NCBI RefSeq assembly: GCF_009908165.1
Contig: NZ_JAAAUC010000009.1
Coordinates: forward strand, 122,576 to 186,575
Direction of reading: 5' to 3'
Source of the DNA: Frigidibacter albus
GTDB taxonomy: Bacteria; Pseudomonadota; Alphaproteobacteria; Rhodobacterales; Rhodobacteraceae
Length of the DNA: 64,000 bases
A model generated the notes under the pieces. That model had not been told where the DNA came from. It ran no database searches and saw nothing but the letters and a program-made list of their open reading frames with translations. The position numbers and the translations under genes are program-made. Of the stretch, positions 51,818 to 61,104 are shown piece by piece. Position 1 is the first letter of the stretch. Every line of letters starts with the position of its first letter.

Positions 51818-53140
51818 CTATGCCTGCTGCGCGACCTCGCCCATCGCGTCGTCCAGCGCGGTGACGAACAGGTCGGCCTCGTCCCGCGTCAGGCACAGCG
51901 GCGGGCGCAGCTTGAGCGTCGCGCCATGCAGCCCCGCCGCCCCGATCAGTACGCCGCGGCTGCGCATCGCGTCGATCACCCGCAGCGTCAGGCCGGGGTC
52001 GGGGGCGCCCTCGCGGCCGATGTCGACACCGATGAACAGGCCCGCGCCGCGCACTGCCGTGATGTGCGGGCGGGTGGCGGCCAGCGCCCGGATCCCGGAC
52101 AGCAGGTGAGTGCCGGTGACGCTGGCGTTGTGCTGCAGGCCCTCGTCCTCGATCACCCGCAGCACCGCCGCGCCGGCCGCCGCCGCGACCGGGTTGCCGC
52201 CGAAGGTGTTGAAATAGCCGGTATCGGCGCAGAAGGCGGCCAGATGGTCGGGCCGGGTCGCCATCGCCGCCATCGGAAAGCCGTTGCCCATCGGCTTGCC
52301 CATGGTCACGATATCGGGCGCCGCGCCGTGGCGGGCAAAGCCCCAGAAGGCGGCGCCGGTGCGCCCGAACCCGGGCTGCACCTCGTCGGCGATGAACAGG
52401 CCGCCGCGGGCCCGCACCAGATCGGCCGCGCGGGCCAGAAACCCCGGCGGCCCGTCATGAATGCCGTCGCTGGAAAAGATCGCGTCGCAGAGGAAGGCCG
52501 CCATGCCGAAGCCCCGCGCCTCCAGTTCGGCCATCGCCGCCGCCAGCGCCGCCAGAAAGCCAGCTTCGGTATCGGTCGCCGCACCCGGCGGCGCAATCGC
52601 CACCACATGCGCTGGCAGCCCCCCGCGTTTCAGCGCCGAGGGCGACACCCCCGTCACCAGGTCGGTATTTCCGTGATAGGCGTTCGTCGTGACCACAAAT
52701 CCCTGTCGCCCCGTGACCGCGCGGGCAATGCGCAGGGCCAAGTCGTTGGCCTCGCTGCCCGAACAGGTCATTACCACATTGGACAGATCGGCGGGCAGCC
52801 GGGCCTTCAGCGCATCGAGGTAGTCATCGACCACGGCCACCACATAGCGCGTGTTGGTGTTCAGCCGCGCGATCTGGTCAGCTACGGCGCGCACCACCGC
52901 GGGGTGGCTGTGCCCGACCGAGGGGACGTTGTTGTAGAAGTCGAGATAGCGCCGCCCGGCCACGTCCGTCATCCAGCAGCCGCTGGCCGACACCATCTCG
53001 ATCGGGTCGCGGTAGAACAGGACCGAGGCAGCCCCGAGGTTGCCCAGCCTGCGGCGTACCGCCGGCGCGGCGCCCGCGGCGGCGCTGGCGTCGAAGGCAT
53101 TCATGTCGAGGATCTGGCGGATGGCGGGGGTCTCGGTCAT
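51818..53140 (-). CDS. Class III PLP enzyme, second AGXT2L-like paralogue
   Basis: 440 aa. PLP lysine K282 in VTMGKPMGNGFP, ADEVQPGFGRTG from 251, GSEANDLALR at 128-137, and YLDFYNNVPSVGHSHP (65-80), the same block as in the paralogue at 2241-3542. ATG 53140 overlaps the kinase stop (ATGA); the frame upstream of it is antisense-like and rejected. Either an omega-aminotransferase or a phospho-lyase acting on the product of the kinase. Confidence 0.85.
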   Translation of the reverse strand: MTETPAIRQILDMNAFDASAAAGAAPAVRRRLGNLGAASVLFYRDPIEMVSASGCWMTDVAGRRYLDFYNNVPSVGHSHPAVVRAVADQIARLNTNTRYVVAVVDDYLDALKARLPADLSNVVMTCSGSEANDLALRIARAVTGRQGFVVTTNAYHGNTDLVTGVSPSALKRGGLPAHVVAIAPPGAATDTEAGFLAALAAAMAELEARGFGMAAFLCDAIFSSDGIHDGPPGFLARAADLVRARGGLFIADEVQPGFGRTGAAFWGFARHGAAPDIVTMGKPMGNGFPMAAMATRPDHLAAFCADTGYFNTFGGNPVAAAAGAAVLRVIEDEGLQHNASVTGTHLLSGIRALAATRPHITAVRGAGLFIGVDIGREGAPDPGLTLRVIDAMRSRGVLIGAAGLHGATLKLRPPLCLTRDEADLFVTALDDAMGEVAQQA

Positions 53141-54138
53141 GGGCGGGGCTCTGCCAGATAGCGCTCTGCCAGCTCGGCTGTACCTTCGGTATAGGCGCCA
53201 AGCCCGGCCTCCTGCGCGGTTTCGGTTTCTGAGTGGCTGCCGATCCATGCGGTCAGCAGCAGCCGCCGGAACAGGATCAGCGCCGGCAGCATTGCCTCAT
53301 GCTCTGCCCCGAAGGCCGCGACCTCTCGGTATCCCGCCAGCCAGGCGGCCTGCAGGGCCGGGATCATCGGCGAAGTTTCCAGAAAGCTGATGGCGGCGGC
53401 GAAATCGTAGGCGAACCATGACAGGCCGCAATCGTCGAAATCGATCACCGCCAGCTGGTCCCCCGTGGTCAGCAGGTTGGCAAGCCGCAGATCGGCGTGA
53501 ACGAGGCCGAAACGGTCGGCGCCATTGCCATAGGCGGCCAGCTCGCGCTGCAGACGCTCCGCCAGCGCCTCCAGCACCGCGACGCTGTCCGCGGTCAGGC
53601 CCGGCGCGGCGCGCCAGTCTCCCCAGAGCGGCGCGGGGCCAAAGGCGCTGTCGAAATCCCAGGTCTTGCGGGTGAAGCCTGCGGGCGGCTGCCATCCGCG
53701 GGCATGGCCATGCAGCCGGGCGCTGACCGCGCCAAGCTGGCGGAACCCCGCCGTCAGGTCCCCCGCCGGGTCGGGCTCCGATCCGGGCATGAACTCGAAG
53801 GCCACCACATGGCGCAGATCGCCGCCCTCCTCGAACCGGGCGATCATCTCGCCGGAACGCAGCGGCAGCGGGGCGGGTGCAGTGACCGCCCCCGCCTGCC
53901 GCAGCGCCGCGATCCATGCCAGCTCCGACGCGATCTCGGCCTCGGTATGATAGCCGGGGCGATGGACGCGCAGGATCATTGGGGCGCCCCGGGCCGGATC
54001 GTCGGCGCGGAAGGTCGCATTCTCGGACAGGGTCAGCAGCCGCACCTGCGTTTGCGGCGACAGGCCCCAGTGCGGGGCAAGCGACTGCGCCCCGGCCCGA
54101 AGCCGTTCCACCAGATCGCCGTGATAGAGACCGCCCAT
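53137..54138 (-). CDS. APH-fold small-molecule kinase, second paralogue
   Basis: 333 aa. Catalytic loop HADLRLANLL from residue 214 and IDFDDCG at 232-238; ILRVHRPGYHTEAEI near 55 aligns with LRLHRPGYQTVAGI of the kinase at 1267-2244. ATG 54138 has GGAAGG upstream; a GTG 24 bp earlier is less likely. Gene order is kinase then PLP enzyme, the reverse of the first pair. Probably phosphorylates an amino alcohol or hydroxy amino acid. Confidence 0.8.
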   Translation of the reverse strand: MGGLYHGDLVERLRAGAQSLAPHWGLSPQTQVRLLTLSENATFRADDPARGAPMILRVHRPGYHTEAEIASELAWIAALRQAGAVTAPAPLPLRSGEMIARFEEGGDLRHVVAFEFMPGSEPDPAGDLTAGFRQLGAVSARLHGHARGWQPPAGFTRKTWDFDSAFGPAPLWGDWRAAPGLTADSVAVLEALAERLQRELAAYGNGADRFGLVHADLRLANLLTTGDQLAVIDFDDCGLSWFAYDFAAAISFLETSPMIPALQAAWLAGYREVAAFGAEHEAMLPALILFRRLLLTAWIGSHSETETAQEAGLGAYTEGTAELAERYLAEPRP

Positions 54139-54287
54139 CCCCGTCCTTCCTTTGTCCACCACCGCAGCCTAGAAACCGATTGCTGCAGTTGCAACACGGG
54201 CCTTGCGCGATGGCCGCGCCCGCGTGATCCTGTCACGAAGGGGCCCGCGTATGAGGCGCCATCATGACCGGCAACAGGGAGACTGGA

Positions 54288-55067
54288 ATGCTGACATCCA
54301 TCAGCGGGCGCAGCGTGGTCGTGACCGGCGGGTCCAAGGGCATCGGTCTTGGCATCGCGCGGATCTTTGCGGCGCAGGGCGCCAAGGTGATGATCGCCGC
54401 ACGGGGCGAGGCTGCGGCCAGCGCCGCCGTTGACGCGATCCGCGCCGCCGGGGGCACCGCCGCCTTCCACCTGTGCGACGTGTCGGACTGGCAGCAGGTG
54501 CAGGGCCTCGTCGCCTCTGCGACCGCAGCCCATGGCGGCGTCGATATCCTGTGCGCCAATGCCGGGATCTTCCCGCAGGTCAAGATCGTCGACATGATGC
54601 CCGAGGATTGGGATGGCGTGATGTCCAGCAACCTCAAGAGCACGTTCCTCTGCGTTAAGGCCTGCATTCCGGCCTTCGAGGCAGCGGGCAAGGGCCGCGT
54701 CATCGTCACCTCCTCGATCACCGGGCCGGTGACGGGCTATCCGGGTTGGGCGCATTACGGCGCCTCGAAGGCCGGGCAACTGGGCTTTCTGAAGACCGCG
54801 GCGATGGAACTGGCGCGCTACAACACCACCATCAACGCGGTGATGCCCGGCAATGTGATGACCGAAGGCCTGCAGGGGCTTGGCGAGGACTATCTGGCAA
54901 CCATGGCCGCCTCGATCCCGCTGGGGCGCCTTGGTGCCGTGGAAGATATCGGCAATGCCGCGCTGTTCTTCGCCTCGGACGAGGCGGGCTACATCACCGG
55001 CCAGCAGATCGTTGTCGATGGGGGGCAGATCCTGCCCGAAAGCCTGGAAGCGCTCGCGGGGATCTGA
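54288..55067 (+). CDS. SDR-family oxidoreductase
   Basis: 259 aa classical short-chain dehydrogenase. Cofactor motif TGGSKGIGLGIA (13-24), NAG in LCANAGIF, catalytic SSITG...YGASK (Ser, Tyr, Lys). GGGAG lies 6 bases before ATG 54288. Divergent from the kinase/PLP pair and followed after 32 bp by a second SDR gene. Sugar or polyol alcohol oxidation is the likely chemistry. Confidence 0.85.
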   Translation: MLTSISGRSVVVTGGSKGIGLGIARIFAAQGAKVMIAARGEAAASAAVDAIRAAGGTAAFHLCDVSDWQQVQGLVASATAAHGGVDILCANAGIFPQVKIVDMMPEDWDGVMSSNLKSTFLCVKACIPAFEAAGKGRVIVTSSITGPVTGYPGWAHYGASKAGQLGFLKTAAMELARYNTTINAVMPGNVMTEGLQGLGEDYLATMAASIPLGRLGAVEDIGNAALFFASDEAGYITGQQIVVDGGQILPESLEALAGI

Positions 55068-55099
55068 GGCATGCATAGGAGCAGACGCAGGAGGGACAG

Positions 55100-55867
55100 T
55101 TGACCAGACGCCTAGACGGAAAGACCGCCCTGATCACCGGCGGGGCCGGGGGCTGCGGGCGCGCCGCCTCTGAACTGTTCGCCCGCGAAGGCGCGCGCGT
55201 CGGCATCGTCGACCTGCCCCGCAGCGAGGGCTCGGCCTTGGCAGAACGGCTCCGGGCCGAGGGGCATGAGGCGGTCTTCGCGCCCGCAGATGTGTCCGAC
55301 GCGGCGCAGGTCACGCGGGCCGTCGCGCAGGTGGAGGCGGCCTTTGGCCCGATCACGGTGCTGATGAACCATGCCGGGATCCTTGCCGCGCTGCCCTTCC
55401 TCGAGACCTCCGAAGAGGAATGGGACCGCATCATGGCGGTGAACGTCAAAAGCATGTTCCTTGTCACCAGGGCGGTGCTGCCGGGCATGATCGCGGCCGG
55501 GGGCGGCTCCATCGTCTGCACCTCGTCGATCTCGGGCGTCGTCGGCACGCCGATGGAGGTGCTCTACTGCACCTCGAAGGGCGCCTGCCACATGTTCGCG
55601 CGGGCCATCGCGGTGGAATTCCGGGACCGGGGCATCCGGTCGAACGCGATCTGCCCCGGCTTCATCGCCACCGCGCATGGGCTGCGGGAAATCGAGCTGC
55701 TGCAAAAGCACGGCGTCGACGTGTCCGAGGCCGCCATCGCCACCGCGCAGGGGCGCCTGTGCCGCCCCGAGGAAGTTGCCTCGGCGGCGCTGTTCCTCGC
55801 GAGCGACGAGGCCAGCTTCGTCAACGGCGCGCATCTGTTTGCCGACAATGCCTATACGGCCATGTGA
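55100..55867 (+). CDS. SDR-family oxidoreductase
   Basis: 255 aa. Cofactor motif TGGAGGCGRAA (13-23; the usual final GIG is GCG), NHAG in LMNHAGIL, active site SSISG...YCTSK. TTG start at 55100 with GGAGG five bases upstream. It lies between another SDR and an aldonolactone-oxidase-like gene on the same strand, so three oxidoreductases probably act in one pathway. Confidence 0.84.
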   Translation: MTRRLDGKTALITGGAGGCGRAASELFAREGARVGIVDLPRSEGSALAERLRAEGHEAVFAPADVSDAAQVTRAVAQVEAAFGPITVLMNHAGILAALPFLETSEEEWDRIMAVNVKSMFLVTRAVLPGMIAAGGGSIVCTSSISGVVGTPMEVLYCTSKGACHMFARAIAVEFRDRGIRSNAICPGFIATAHGLREIELLQKHGVDVSEAAIATAQGRLCRPEEVASAALFLASDEASFVNGAHLFADNAYTAM

Positions 55868-55885
55868 TTTTAAGGGGGCTCCGCC

Positions 55886-57157
55886 ATGACGACTTCGTCG
55901 CACAACATGCAGGTCAACGACTTCGGCATCGAGCATGCGCATTGGCGCAACTGGGTGGGTAACCAGTCTTGCGTGCGCGCGGCCCGCGGCGCCCCGCAAA
56001 GCGAGGACGAGCTCTGCGCCATGATCGCGGCGGCGACGGGAAGGGGGCTGAACGTGCGCGTCGCGGGATCGGGCCACAGCTTCACGCCGGTGGCGCTGAC
56101 CAGCGGCCTGCACCTGACGCTGTCGGGGATGAAGGGCGTGAAGCACGTTGACCGCGAAAAGCGCCGGGTGACGGCGGCCGCGGGGACCACGATCAACGAG
56201 CTGGTGAAGGTGCTGAAGGCCGAGGGGCTGTCGATGCTGAACCAGGGCGATATCGACAGCCAGGCCATCGCCGGCGCCTTCATCACCGGCACCCACGGGA
56301 CCGGCGCCGCGCTGCCGGTTCTGGCCGATTGCATCGTCGGGATGAAGCTGGTGCAGCCGGACGGGTCGATCCTTGTGGTGGACGAGACGACGCCCGATCT
56401 GCTGCTGGCCGGGCGCGTCTCGCTTGGCACCCTTGGCGCCATTTCCGAAATGACGCTGCAGGTGACGGACAGCTACCGCCTGAAGGAACGCATCTGGCGC
56501 GAGGACTTCGAATCCGCGATGGAGATGCATGACGAGCTGGCCGAAAAGCACCGGCATTTCAGCTTCTTCTGGTGCCCGTATGAGGAAAGCCGCCACTGCT
56601 ATTGCCTGCCCGACACCTCTGCCACCTCGAAGACCGGGCGCACCAGCGACGTGTGCGAGATGAAGGTGATGGATATCACCGAGGAGGCGCCCTTCGAGGG
56701 AGAGTTCGACAAGGTCGCCTACAGCTCTGATGTCTATCCCATCGAATACATCCCGAACTTCCACGAGCTGGAATATGCCGTGCCGCGCCAGCACGGCAAG
56801 GATGCGGTGCGGGCGGTCCGCAAGATCATGCTCGATGAGTTCCCCGAGGCGATCTTCCCGATCGAATACCGCTTCACCGCCGGGGATGAGGCGTGGATGA
56901 GTCCCTTCCACCGGCAAGACAGCGTGACCGTCTCGGTCTCGGGCGAGCCGGGCAAGGATTATTGGGACTACCTGCGCGCGGTGGACAAGATCCTGCGCGG
57001 CTATGGCGCGCGCCCGCATTGGGGCAAGCTGCATTTCCTGACCGGCGAGGATGTGGAGGCGGTCTATCCGCGGGCGCAGGACTTCCGAGCGCTGCGCCGC
57101 AAGCTCGATCCGCAGGGCTTCTATCTGAATGACCACCTGAGCCAGCTGTTTCGCTGA
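55886..57157 (+). CDS. FAD-dependent aldonolactone-oxidase-like protein
   Basis: 423 aa. N-terminal PCMH FAD-binding domain with AGSGHSFTPVA (60-70; the His is the usual flavin-attachment site) and GTHGTGAALP, then the ALO domain with HWGKLHFL near the C-terminus and YPRAQDFRALRRKLDPQG. The family includes L-gulonolactone, D-arabinono-1,4-lactone and alditol oxidases. Substrate probably an alditol or aldonolactone. It follows two SDR genes at 18 bp. Confidence 0.85.
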   Translation: MTTSSHNMQVNDFGIEHAHWRNWVGNQSCVRAARGAPQSEDELCAMIAAATGRGLNVRVAGSGHSFTPVALTSGLHLTLSGMKGVKHVDREKRRVTAAAGTTINELVKVLKAEGLSMLNQGDIDSQAIAGAFITGTHGTGAALPVLADCIVGMKLVQPDGSILVVDETTPDLLLAGRVSLGTLGAISEMTLQVTDSYRLKERIWREDFESAMEMHDELAEKHRHFSFFWCPYEESRHCYCLPDTSATSKTGRTSDVCEMKVMDITEEAPFEGEFDKVAYSSDVYPIEYIPNFHELEYAVPRQHGKDAVRAVRKIMLDEFPEAIFPIEYRFTAGDEAWMSPFHRQDSVTVSVSGEPGKDYWDYLRAVDKILRGYGARPHWGKLHFLTGEDVEAVYPRAQDFRALRRKLDPQGFYLNDHLSQLFR

Positions 57158-57562
57158 CCTGCCGGGCGGCAAGACCTGCAACCGGGTTCTGCGCGCCCGG
57201 ATCGAGGCGCAGGACCGACTGAAACCAGTCCCGCCATGGCTGCCCTCGTTCACGCGGGTGCCCCGCCGCAAAGCTCGCCCCTGTCAAGCGGCGCGCCGTG
57301 CCGGGCGATTGCTTCCGCGACAGCGGACGCGGGCAAGTTACCGGCCTGTTCGACACCGCAAGAACCGCCGCCCGGTCATGTCTCTCTGAATCGAACGGAG
57401 GAAGGAGCGCGGTTGGCTTGGCCAGGTTGCCGAGTTTCGCGCTCCGGTCCCCGGGGGCACCAATCAGACGGGAGTGCTGGGGGAGAACTGCGCTTTCGCA
57501 GCTGCATAAGTTGGTATATTAGAATGTCAGATTGGCGCGCTCTGCGTCGCTGTCGAGGAGCG
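57158..57562. other. 405-bp intergenic stretch, no gene recognised
   Basis: No frame on either strand has both a plausible start and a recognisable product. The right end is AT-richer (GTTGGTATATTAGAATG, 57509-57525), where TATATT at 57515-57520 could be the -10 of a promoter for the following DMT gene. The remainder may contain decayed coding sequence. Confidence 0.4.
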
Positions 57563-58459
57563 ATGCCCGTGCCAGCTCAGACAAACAGGCGCGCCGCGCT
57601 GATCGCGGCGGCGCTGATGGGGGTCGCGGCCGTGCTGAACGGGGCCGATGCGGTGATCGTGCGGCTGCTGGCGGGCGAGGTGCATCCGCTGATCATCGGC
57701 GGCGCCCGCGCCGCTTTTGGGCTTGCGGTGGTGCTACCCTGGATCCTGACGCGGGTGGACCTTGCAGCCTCGCCCTATCGCTGGCTGCATGTGCTGCGGG
57801 CCGGGCTGAAGCTGGCCTCGCTGGTGGCGTTCTTCGTGGCCTTTGCCCATGCGCCACTGTCGGATGTGGTGGCGATCAACTTCACCATGCCGATCTTCCT
57901 GACGCTGGGGGCCTGGGCCGTGCTGGGAGAGCGGATGACCCTGCCCAAGCTGCTGGCAGTGGTCGCGGGCTTTGCCGGAATGCTGATCGTGATCCGGCCG
58001 GGGGAGGGCGGGGTGAACCCGGCGCTGGCCTTTGCGCTGGCGGGGGCGGTGCTGACGGCGGTGATCCAGCTGATGCTGCGGCGCATGGCGCTGCGCGACA
58101 CCACCGACCGGCTGGTGGCATGGAACCTCTTGACCATGGCGCCGCTTGGCCTGCTGGCGGCGCTGTTCGTGTGGCAGACGCCGACGCCGGCGCAATTCGG
58201 GCTGCTGGCGCTGCAAGGCGCGCTTGGGGCGCTGAACATGACGCTGCTGACGCGGGCCTTTGCGCTGGCCGAGGCCTCGTTCCTGGCGCCGCTCGATTTC
58301 CTGCGGCTGCCGGTGGTTGCGGGGATGGCCTTCGTGTTCTTCGGTGAGGTTGCGGGCGCCTCTACCTGGATCGGGGCGGCGGTCATCTTCGGGGCCACGC
58401 TGATCGCCGCCGGGGGCGCGCGTTATGGCCGCCGCCGGATGCCCCCGGATGGGCCGTGA
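57563..58459 (+). CDS. DMT-superfamily transporter (EamA domains)
   Basis: 298 aa with ten hydrophobic helices in two EamA repeats (about 12-145 and 155-292). Typical end-of-repeat signatures such as LGERMTLPKLLAVVAGFAGMLI and FFGEVAGASTWIGAAVIFGAT. Exporter or importer of a metabolite. AGGAG is close to ATG 57563; a GTG 6 bp later has better spacing. Confidence 0.85.
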   Translation: MPVPAQTNRRAALIAAALMGVAAVLNGADAVIVRLLAGEVHPLIIGGARAAFGLAVVLPWILTRVDLAASPYRWLHVLRAGLKLASLVAFFVAFAHAPLSDVVAINFTMPIFLTLGAWAVLGERMTLPKLLAVVAGFAGMLIVIRPGEGGVNPALAFALAGAVLTAVIQLMLRRMALRDTTDRLVAWNLLTMAPLGLLAALFVWQTPTPAQFGLLALQGALGALNMTLLTRAFALAEASFLAPLDFLRLPVVAGMAFVFFGEVAGASTWIGAAVIFGATLIAAGGARYGRRRMPPDGP

Positions 58460-58491
58460 CGGCTGGCCGTGGCGGTTTTGCAAATAAGCGG

Positions 58492-58519
58492 TTCACAAAA
58501 ATCTCAGATGCACTAATAT
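58492..58519 (+). promoter_or_regulatory. Sigma70-like promoter of the second ABC operon
   Basis: TTCACA (58492-58497) and TAATAT (58514-58519), 16 bp apart, in an AT-rich island about 100 bp upstream of the binding-protein start. Consistent with a promoter for the 58.6-64 kb genes. Confidence 0.5.
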
Positions 58520-58621
58520 TTCAATAGGGCCCAGGGAGACGATTCGTCTTTCCGGTCTGCGGGCGCGCCCGGGCGAGAGGGCAGGCCGACAATCACCGGA
58601 AGTTTGGGGAGGAGACATTCC

Positions 58622-60130
58622 ATGACACATAAACTGACATGCACCACGGGCTTGCTGCTGGGGGCGCTGTTCGGAACAGCGGCCTTCGCACAGGACCACA
58701 ACGCCGTGACCATCGTGCTGAGCGAAGAGCTGGAGCTGATCGACCCCTGCATGGCGTCGCAGTCCAATATCGGACGGGTGCTGCTGCAGAACATCTCTGA
58801 AACGCTGACCGTGTTCGAACCGAGCACGGCCGAGCTGCTGCCCAAGCTGGCCGAAAGCTGGGAAGAGACCGAGGCCGGCACCTGGCGCTTCAAGCTGCGC
58901 AGCGGTGTCAGCTTCTCGGATGGCACGCCGTTCGGCGCCAGCGATGTGGTGCATTCCCTGGAACGCTCGATCAGCGACCAGATCAGCTGCGAGATCGGCG
59001 GCAAGTATTTCGGCGGCTTCGAGATCGAGGCCGTCGCGGTGGATGACACCACCGTCGACATCACCTCGGACCCGGCCCAGCCGATCCTGCCGCTGCTGAT
59101 GTCCTCGCTGACCATCGTGCCGGAAGAGACGCCGCTGGAATATGTGCAGACCCCGGTCGGCACCGGCCCCTACGAGATGACAGAGCGCAACATGGGCACC
59201 GATATCGTGCTGGAACGGCGCGAGGATTATTGGGGCGAGATGCCGGCGGTTACCAAGGCGACCTACATCTTCCGCAGCGACAGCGCGGTCCGCGCCGCGA
59301 TGATCGAGGTGGGCGAGGCAGACATCGCCCCGGTGATCAGCGAGCTGGATGCGACCAATCCCGAAACCGACTTCGCCTACCCGAACTCGGAAACCACCTA
59401 CATGCGGCTCGACCACGCGACCGCGCCGACGGATGACCGCCGGGTGCGCGAGGCGCTGAACCTTGCCGTCGACCGCGAGGCCTTCATCGGCACGCTGATG
59501 GCGCAAGAGGCGATCCTGGCCACGGCGGTGGTTCCGCCCTCGACCGCGGGCTACAATGCGGACCTTCAGCCCTATGCCTTCGATCCGGACCGCGCCCGCG
59601 AGCTGCTGGCCGAAGCCGAGGCCGACGGGGTGCCGGTGGACGCGGAGATCCGCATCATCGGCCGCATCGGCCTGTTCCCGAACGATGCCGAGGTGCTGGA
59701 GGCGCTGATGGCGATGTTCCAGGACGTGGGCTTCAACGTGACGCTCGAGATGTTGGAAGTGGGCGAGTACAACACCTACTACAACCGCCCCTTCGCCGAA
59801 GAGCGCGGCCCGCAGATGGTCAGCGCGCAGCATGACAATGCCAAGGGCGACCCGGTGTTTTCCATGTACTTCAAGTACGGCACCGAGGGGCAGCAGTCCG
59901 GCCTCGTCTACCCCGAGCTGGACGAGATGATCGCCAAAGCCACCGCGGCCACCGGCGAGGAACGTGCAGCGCTGTGGTCCGAGGTGATGACCAGCATCCA
60001 TGAGGAGCATATCGGCGACGTGCTGCTGTTCCATATGGTCGGCTTCAGCCGGGTGAACCCGCGCCTGGACTTCAAGCCGACCATCGCCACCAACTCCGAG
60101 CTGCAGCTGTCGCAGATCGGCTTCAAGTAA
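58622..60130 (+). CDS. ABC transporter substrate-binding protein (family 5)
   Basis: 502 aa. Sec signal MTHKLTCTTGLLLGALFGTAAFA cut near residue 23. Family-5 features: ISETLTVFEPSTAELLPKLAESWEE, WRFKLRSGVSFSDGTPF, VGTGPYEM and REALNLAVDREAF. GGAGGAG lies before the ATG. Heads an importer operon of one binding protein, two permeases and one fused ATPase. Ligand unknown; nearby oxidoreductases would allow a sugar-acid or modified amino-acid substrate. Confidence 0.9.
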   Translation: MTHKLTCTTGLLLGALFGTAAFAQDHNAVTIVLSEELELIDPCMASQSNIGRVLLQNISETLTVFEPSTAELLPKLAESWEETEAGTWRFKLRSGVSFSDGTPFGASDVVHSLERSISDQISCEIGGKYFGGFEIEAVAVDDTTVDITSDPAQPILPLLMSSLTIVPEETPLEYVQTPVGTGPYEMTERNMGTDIVLERREDYWGEMPAVTKATYIFRSDSAVRAAMIEVGEADIAPVISELDATNPETDFAYPNSETTYMRLDHATAPTDDRRVREALNLAVDREAFIGTLMAQEAILATAVVPPSTAGYNADLQPYAFDPDRARELLAEAEADGVPVDAEIRIIGRIGLFPNDAEVLEALMAMFQDVGFNVTLEMLEVGEYNTYYNRPFAEERGPQMVSAQHDNAKGDPVFSMYFKYGTEGQQSGLVYPELDEMIAKATAATGEERAALWSEVMTSIHEEHIGDVLLFHMVGFSRVNPRLDFKPTIATNSELQLSQIGFK

Positions 60131-60186
60131 GACACGGAACGGGGCGGCATGTTTGCCGCCCCGTTGCCATTCTGGGAGGAGCGGGC

Positions 60187-61101
60187 GTGAAAAAATTCAT
60201 CGGCAAACGGGCCGTGGCCAGCGCCATCTCGCTGGTCGGGCTGGTGATCATGGTCTTCTTCCTGTCCCGGCTGACGGGGGATCCGACCGACCTTTACCTG
60301 CCCGTCGACGCCTCGCTTCAGGCGCGCGAGCAGTTCCGCGAGATCAACGGGCTGAACGATCCGCTGATGGTGCAGTTCGGCCGCTATGTCGCCGACCTTG
60401 CGGTGCTGGATTTCGGGAATTCGATCCGCCGCTCCCGTCCCGCCATCGACGTGGTGCTGGAGGGCTTTGCCTGGACGCTGTGGCTGGCCTGCGTGACCAT
60501 GCTGCTGGTGACCTTCGCCGCCATCGTTATCGGCTCGCTGGCCGCCTTCCGTGTGGGCGGCATCTTCGACCGCATCGCCACCTTCTTCTCGCTGGTCGGC
60601 GCCTCGGCCCCCGATTTCTGGATCGCCATCGTCGCCATCGTGGTGTTCGCCGTGAACCTGCGCTGGCTGCCGACATCCGGCACCGGGACCATCTGGCACT
60701 GGGTGCTGCCGGTGTCGGTGCTGTTCATCCGGCCCTTCGGGCTGATCCTGCAGGTGGTGCGTGGCTCGATGATCGGGGTGCTGTCCTCGGCCTATGTGAA
60801 GACCGCCCGCGCCAAGGGCGTGCGCAACCGCCCCATCATCTTCGTGCACGGGCTGCGCAACGGGATGTTGCCGGTGATCACCGTGATCGGCGATCAGGCG
60901 GCCGGCATCCTCAACGGCGCGGTGATCGTCGAGACGATCTTCGGCTTTCCCGGCATCGGCAAGCTGATGATCGACTCTATCCTGCAACGCGACTTCAACG
61001 TGGTGCTGGCGGCGATCATGGTCTCGGCGCTGGCGATCTTCCTCATGAACCTGCTGATCGACCTGGCCTATGCGCTGCTCGATCCGCGCATCCGGTATTG
61101 A
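60187..61101 (+). CDS. Opp/Dpp-type ABC permease (DppB-like)
   Basis: 304 aa, GTG start at 60187 with GGGAGGAG just upstream. Six probable helices; GDPTDLYLPVDASLQAREQ near residue 30 and EAA loop YVKTARAKGVRNRPIIFVHGLRN identify the DppB type. Follows the binding-protein gene after 56 bp. Confidence 0.9.
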   Translation: MKKFIGKRAVASAISLVGLVIMVFFLSRLTGDPTDLYLPVDASLQAREQFREINGLNDPLMVQFGRYVADLAVLDFGNSIRRSRPAIDVVLEGFAWTLWLACVTMLLVTFAAIVIGSLAAFRVGGIFDRIATFFSLVGASAPDFWIAIVAIVVFAVNLRWLPTSGTGTIWHWVLPVSVLFIRPFGLILQVVRGSMIGVLSSAYVKTARAKGVRNRPIIFVHGLRNGMLPVITVIGDQAAGILNGAVIVETIFGFPGIGKLMIDSILQRDFNVVLAAIMVSALAIFLMNLLIDLAYALLDPRIRY

Positions 61102-61104
61102 GCC

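Noticed and set aside
57158..57562. Possible coding region in the gap before the DMT gene
   Set aside because: Minus-strand fragments look protein-like for short runs but have no start, no ribosome-binding site and no recognisable domain.
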